From Phycisphaerae bacterium (lineage in GTDB: Bacteria; Planctomycetota; Phycisphaerae; SM23-33): a DNA stretch of 64,000 nucleotides. How positions within the stretch are numbered: position 1 is the first letter of the stretch; each line of letters begins with the position of its first letter. Shown here piece by piece: positions 60,941-64,000 of the stretch. Both the position numbers and the translations under genes were made by a program. Under the pieces are notes generated by a model. That model searched no databases. It worked only from the letters and a program-made list of their open reading frames with translations, and was not told the DNA's origin. The stretch spans positions 31,008 to 95,007 of the forward strand of contig JASLNT010000078.1 in assembly GCA_030745875.1 (NCBI GenBank). The letters run 5' to 3'.

Positions 60941-62755
60941 TTACCCCGTCCGCCGTCCGCCGGTTTGCTTGTCGCGACGAAGCCGACAGGCGAAGACGGG
61001 CCTCCGCCGGGAACGGGCGAACAGACTGGGCAAGGCGAGCATCAACAAGGCCAGTGATGCCGGCTCGGGGATCAGAACGTAATCAGCTATAACCATGGCC
61101 GAACCGCCCGTATCCGGATCAAACTCCCATCCGGCGAAGTCGCCGGTTTCGAAGTCGCCGTTGACCAGCATGTTTCCGTCGAGCGTGATGTTGTCCAGGT
61201 ACACTGTCTGGTCCGTACCCTCCAGCAGGAACGAAATCGTCACCTCGTCGGGAGGCGAATTCGGGTAGAATTTGCGGATATCTATGGAGATCGTCTCGGT
61301 GATCAGGTCGTCGCCGGCCTGTCCGGGAAACTGCGCCAGATCCATACCGTCCAGCAGGACCCGCAGGACGCTGTCGGGTTCGGTTACGAGGAACCGGTAA
61401 TCGAACCCCAGATCGACGATAGACCCCGGCGGCGGGATGGGCACGCGCCGATCGCCCTGGATCGTGGCCGGCGGCCCGTCTCCGGCGGTTGCGGTTGTGA
61501 GCATCGCACGCAGGGATCTACTCACGATCATCCAGGGCAGCGCCGCCGAGCTGCGCACGATGTGCTCGTCACCGTTTCTAAGCCGAACCGCCATCGCCAT
61601 CTGACCGACGTCATTGAGGCCGTTGCGGCCAAACTGTATATCCGTCACGATCGAACCGCCGTAGGGGTCGCCAACGCCCAGGACCCTGTCTTGAACCGGG
61701 TCGGGCCCGCTGAAGACCGCCACGCCGCCTCCCACGTCATAGGCGGCCTGGTACGCCACGGAACCGTCGTTGTTGAGCGAAGTGCTGAGAAACCTGTCCA
61801 GCGGACCGTTGCTGTCGACGATGGCGGTTAACGGCCCGCCGTTGCCCATGACCATCTCATTGAACCCGCCGTACTCGGCGGAAAACACCACGGAACCGGC
61901 GTCATTGATGGTGGACGCACCGATAATTGCGTAGCCGTCGTCTGTGTCGGCGATCACCGTACCGCCGCCCGCGCTGGAATGGATCCGGATGGGTCCGCTG
62001 GCGTCGGTGAAATACGACTGGTACGCGACGACGCCCGCGCTGTTGATCGAAGGGCGAGAGAAGGCCGTGATCTCTGAGCCCTGGTTGTCGGTGATCGTGG
62101 TCATCGCCCCCCCCGAACTGGCGTACACGCCCCGGATCCCACTGTCGAGGATCCCGACGAATGCCGCTGTTCCGGCGTTGTTCATGTCCTGCGGCGCCCG
62201 TAAGTATTCAAACGTCCCCTCCGGCACAGAGAATCCGCCCTTGGTATCCACCACCCTGGTGAAGAGATTCGAGCCATCGCCTTCGCCTTTGAACACGCCG
62301 ACATCCTCAACAGCGGGACCTATCTGCGCGCTGAACAGGACAATGTCCGAATCGTTGATCACCGGCTCGGGGTTGAGGAAATCAAAAGTGTCGGTTCCCG
62401 CCACCGGGCCGACCGCACGCCGATATAACCCTGACGTGGCCACCATGAGATAGCCCGGAGACGGCAAATTGAATTCGACACGGAACGCCGCCTTGCCGCC
62501 GATGTTGAGCGAGGGGGGGTCGTAGGCGGAATTGATTGAATAGAGGCCGGTGGTTCTCGGCAATGTATCTTCGTAAAGCGTCGTCAACAGGTATGGTCCC
62601 GCCGGCGCCGACGATGTCGTCACCGCCGCCAGCACCACCAGGGCAAGGATCTGCATCCGCCGCCTTGTGCTCCTGACAAGCGTTTCAGCGCCAGGCGCGA
62701 CGGTCGGCGCGACGGCTGGGGAAGACTGATGCCCCAAAATGAGTTGTCGTAACAT
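60941..62755 (-). CDS. PEP-CTERM protein with beta-propeller-like body
   Basis: A 604-residue exported protein. A signal helix (MQILALVVLAAVTTSSAPAG, about residues 34-53) follows an extended N-terminus; the ATG at 62755 is kept because AAGGAG lies seven bases upstream. The body has regular beta-propeller-like blocks with NNAGTAAFVG, INSAGVVAYQS, INDAGSVVFSA and LNNDGSVAYQA, resembling choice-of-anchor or NHL-type repeats. A carbohydrate-binding-like beta sandwich follows (DNITLDGNMLVNGDFETGDFAGWEFDPDTGG), and IPEPASLALLMLALPSLFARSRRR is the PEP-CTERM tail. Function unknown; surface-located. Confidence 0.82.
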   Translation of the reverse strand: MLRQLILGHQSSPAVAPTVAPGAETLVRSTRRRMQILALVVLAAVTTSSAPAGPYLLTTLYEDTLPRTTGLYSINSAYDPPSLNIGGKAAFRVEFNLPSPGYLMVATSGLYRRAVGPVAGTDTFDFLNPEPVINDSDIVLFSAQIGPAVEDVGVFKGEGDGSNLFTRVVDTKGGFSVPEGTFEYLRAPQDMNNAGTAAFVGILDSGIRGVYASSGGAMTTITDNQGSEITAFSRPSINSAGVVAYQSYFTDASGPIRIHSSAGGGTVIADTDDGYAIIGASTINDAGSVVFSAEYGGFNEMVMGNGGPLTAIVDSNGPLDRFLSTSLNNDGSVAYQAAYDVGGGVAVFSGPDPVQDRVLGVGDPYGGSIVTDIQFGRNGLNDVGQMAMAVRLRNGDEHIVRSSAALPWMIVSRSLRAMLTTATAGDGPPATIQGDRRVPIPPPGSIVDLGFDYRFLVTEPDSVLRVLLDGMDLAQFPGQAGDDLITETISIDIRKFYPNSPPDEVTISFLLEGTDQTVYLDNITLDGNMLVNGDFETGDFAGWEFDPDTGGSAMVIADYVLIPEPASLALLMLALPSLFARSRRRPVFACRLRRDKQTGGRRTG

Positions 62756-63023
62756 CGCCGCTCTCCTTTTCTTCTATGCCGCGCCGCTCCTGCAGCCTCA
62801 ACAACACCCCCCCCGCCAACTCCCGCCGGGCCGACATCACGACCAGCTTTGTAAAAATGACAATCGAGCCTCCGACTGTGGCGAGCAATTTGCCCAGACG
62901 GAACGATCACTAATTATAGCTGAAATCGGGATAATTGCAAGTAAATTGATAGGAATTCCGGCAGCACCTTACAATGGTCCTGAGTTAAGGATCGAGCCCA
63001 CCGCCTCCCCATCGGGGATGAAG

Positions 63024-64000
63024 CTAAAACGCCAGTTTATGATTCAGTGTTTGTGTCGCGCCGTTCTTGAAATACAGTATTGCCTGGACTGTAAATGTAC
63101 CCCAGCCTCGGCGGGAGAGGGGAAAACCGTAGGCCGAGCGGGTTGCGACGTCTATGGTGTTTGGATTGAAAGTTGGGTGCAGTTTGTAGCGGACTTTTTG
63201 GATATTTTGCAGCTTGCTCCATGGGCCGTCGACGGAGATGGTCCAGGTGTACCACTTCTGACCGTTGACGATACTATCCATGTAGGCGGTGTTTTTCAGC
63301 ACGAGTTTATCCTGCACGGGGTCTTTGAACTTCATGGGGCAGGTGAGTTTAATTTGCCTGCCATCCTTCAAATCCACAGTCGCGGCGAGGTTGAATGTTC
63401 CCCAGCCGTTGGACTTGAAGGCGAAACCGTTCTGCAACGAACCGCGAATCACGCGGTCTTTGGGTTTGAATGTCGGGTGCAGATGGTATGTAACCTGCTT
63501 GATGTCGTTGAGCTGGGTGAGTGACCCGTCGATTTTCGCCCACCAGTCCCATCTGCTTTGCCCGCTACGGTCTTTGCCCCAGTAGCGATCGGTTTGGATC
63601 AATCGCAGATTGTACTGTTGCGCAGCCAGAAATGTGCGTGTGAGGGTGCGTGTGGTGTTGTTCTTGAATGTGATTCTCGCATCGATCTTGAATTTGCCCG
63701 GCGTGTATGTGTTCGCGATCACTTGATATTGACTCAACCTTTTGTTTCGCATTACGGTTTTGCGTGATGTGGCCGACCAGTGGAGAGTCCAATCCACCTT
63801 ACTGATTTTGTCCAATCCTGCTGACTGACCTGCAATATACAATTGCCAATTCCACTGTGGTTTTTTCTTTGTCGGCTCGATACCGCGATACCAGCTCCTG
63901 CCGCCAATATACAGATTCTTTGTCGGGTCCGTGTGCGTTGCGGGTCGGGTGATTCTGTTCTTCTCGTCCTTCATCACATAGACCAGATAGACCAGTGAAT
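63024..64000 (-). CDS. Membrane-anchored pYEATS-repeat protein (partial, N-terminus outside window)
   Basis: A protein with two clear and one divergent pYEATS-type (prokaryotic YEATS-like) beta-sandwich repeats. Repeat 2: WWAKIDGSLTQL ... VTYHLHPTFKPKDRV ... GFAFKSNGWGTFNLAATV. Repeat 3: WTISVDGPWSKL ... VRYKLHPTFNPNTID ... YGFPLSRRGWGTFTVQAIL. The first (WNWQLYIAGQSAG ... DWTLHWSATS) is degenerate. The frame is open to the window edge; SLVYLVYVMKDEK just upstream of the apparent starts at 63974-63977 looks like the end of a transmembrane helix, so the true start is outside. pYEATS proteins are linked to bacterial conflict systems. Codon use is more AT-rich than that of the neighbours. Confidence 0.78.
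   Translation of the reverse strand, partial: SLVYLVYVMKDEKNRITRPATHTDPTKNLYIGGRSWYRGIEPTKKKPQWNWQLYIAGQSAGLDKISKVDWTLHWSATSRKTVMRNKRLSQYQVIANTYTPGKFKIDARITFKNNTTRTLTRTFLAAQQYNLRLIQTDRYWGKDRSGQSRWDWWAKIDGSLTQLNDIKQVTYHLHPTFKPKDRVIRGSLQNGFAFKSNGWGTFNLAATVDLKDGRQIKLTCPMKFKDPVQDKLVLKNTAYMDSIVNGQKWYTWTISVDGPWSKLQNIQKVRYKLHPTFNPNTIDVATRSAYGFPLSRRGWGTFTVQAILYFKNGATQTLNHKLAF

Noticed and set aside
1..64000. tRNA, rRNA or CRISPR array
   Set aside because: No cloverleaf, rRNA-like stretch or regularly spaced direct repeats were seen on reading; a covariance search would be needed to be sure.

Overview
The window looks like a piece of a Planctomycetota chromosome, most likely of the Phycisphaerae type. 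The reasons are moderately high GC, several Cys-type arylsulfatases beside large exported glycoside hydrolases, four proteins with C-terminal PEP-CTERM sorting tails, and small lipoproteins and Cys-rich proteins typical of that phylum. No rRNA, tRNA or CRISPR array was seen. This assignment is inference; no marker search could be run. || Layout. 0-8.5 kb is housekeeping: the 5' part of ispE (minus), two small unknown genes, an overlapping operon purA-uppS-cdsA, a PEP-CTERM metalloprotease-like protein, a five-S1-domain RpsA and a bacteriohemerythrin. 8.5-17 kb and 17.7-38.9 kb form a polysaccharide-utilisation region: three sulfatases, a GH50 agarase-like enzyme, a GH106-like rhamnosidase, a GH31 enzyme with carbohydrate-binding modules, a beta-helix protein, a sialate O-acetylesterase-like enzyme, and a NagB-like/PIG-L pair with GlpD nearby. 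These fit desulfation, deacetylation and depolymerisation of sulfated algal glycans. || Two phage-like modules interrupt this. At 10.0-11.6 kb is a minus-strand cassette (DUF1353, a small lipoprotein, a membrane/coiled-coil protein, two Cys-rich proteins). At 38.9-43.1 kb is an ABC-ATPase/GNAT fusion, a ParB-like protein, two zinc-ribbon proteins and a zinc-finger/HTH protein, divergent from an XRE regulator whose predicted promoter would give a leaderless transcript. || The most interesting locus is 47.3-52.8 kb. Two translationally coupled gene pairs diverge from a 0.5-kb intergenic region: an intracellular subtilase plus an MBL-fold hydrolase on one side, and a caspase-like protease plus an alpha/beta-hydrolase (lipase-like) on the other. 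This has the form of a proteolysis-triggered conflict or immune system. It ends next to a scar where a lipoprotein gene runs out of frame into a truncated TPR gene (53.2-53.4 kb). || The right end carries a DUF3592 membrane protein, a secreted beta-propeller glycosidase-like protein, a large exported repeat protein, RlmB, another PEP-CTERM protein and, at the edge, a membrane-anchored protein with pYEATS-type repeats. Three copies of a short interspersed repeat lie in the intergenic gaps of the right third.
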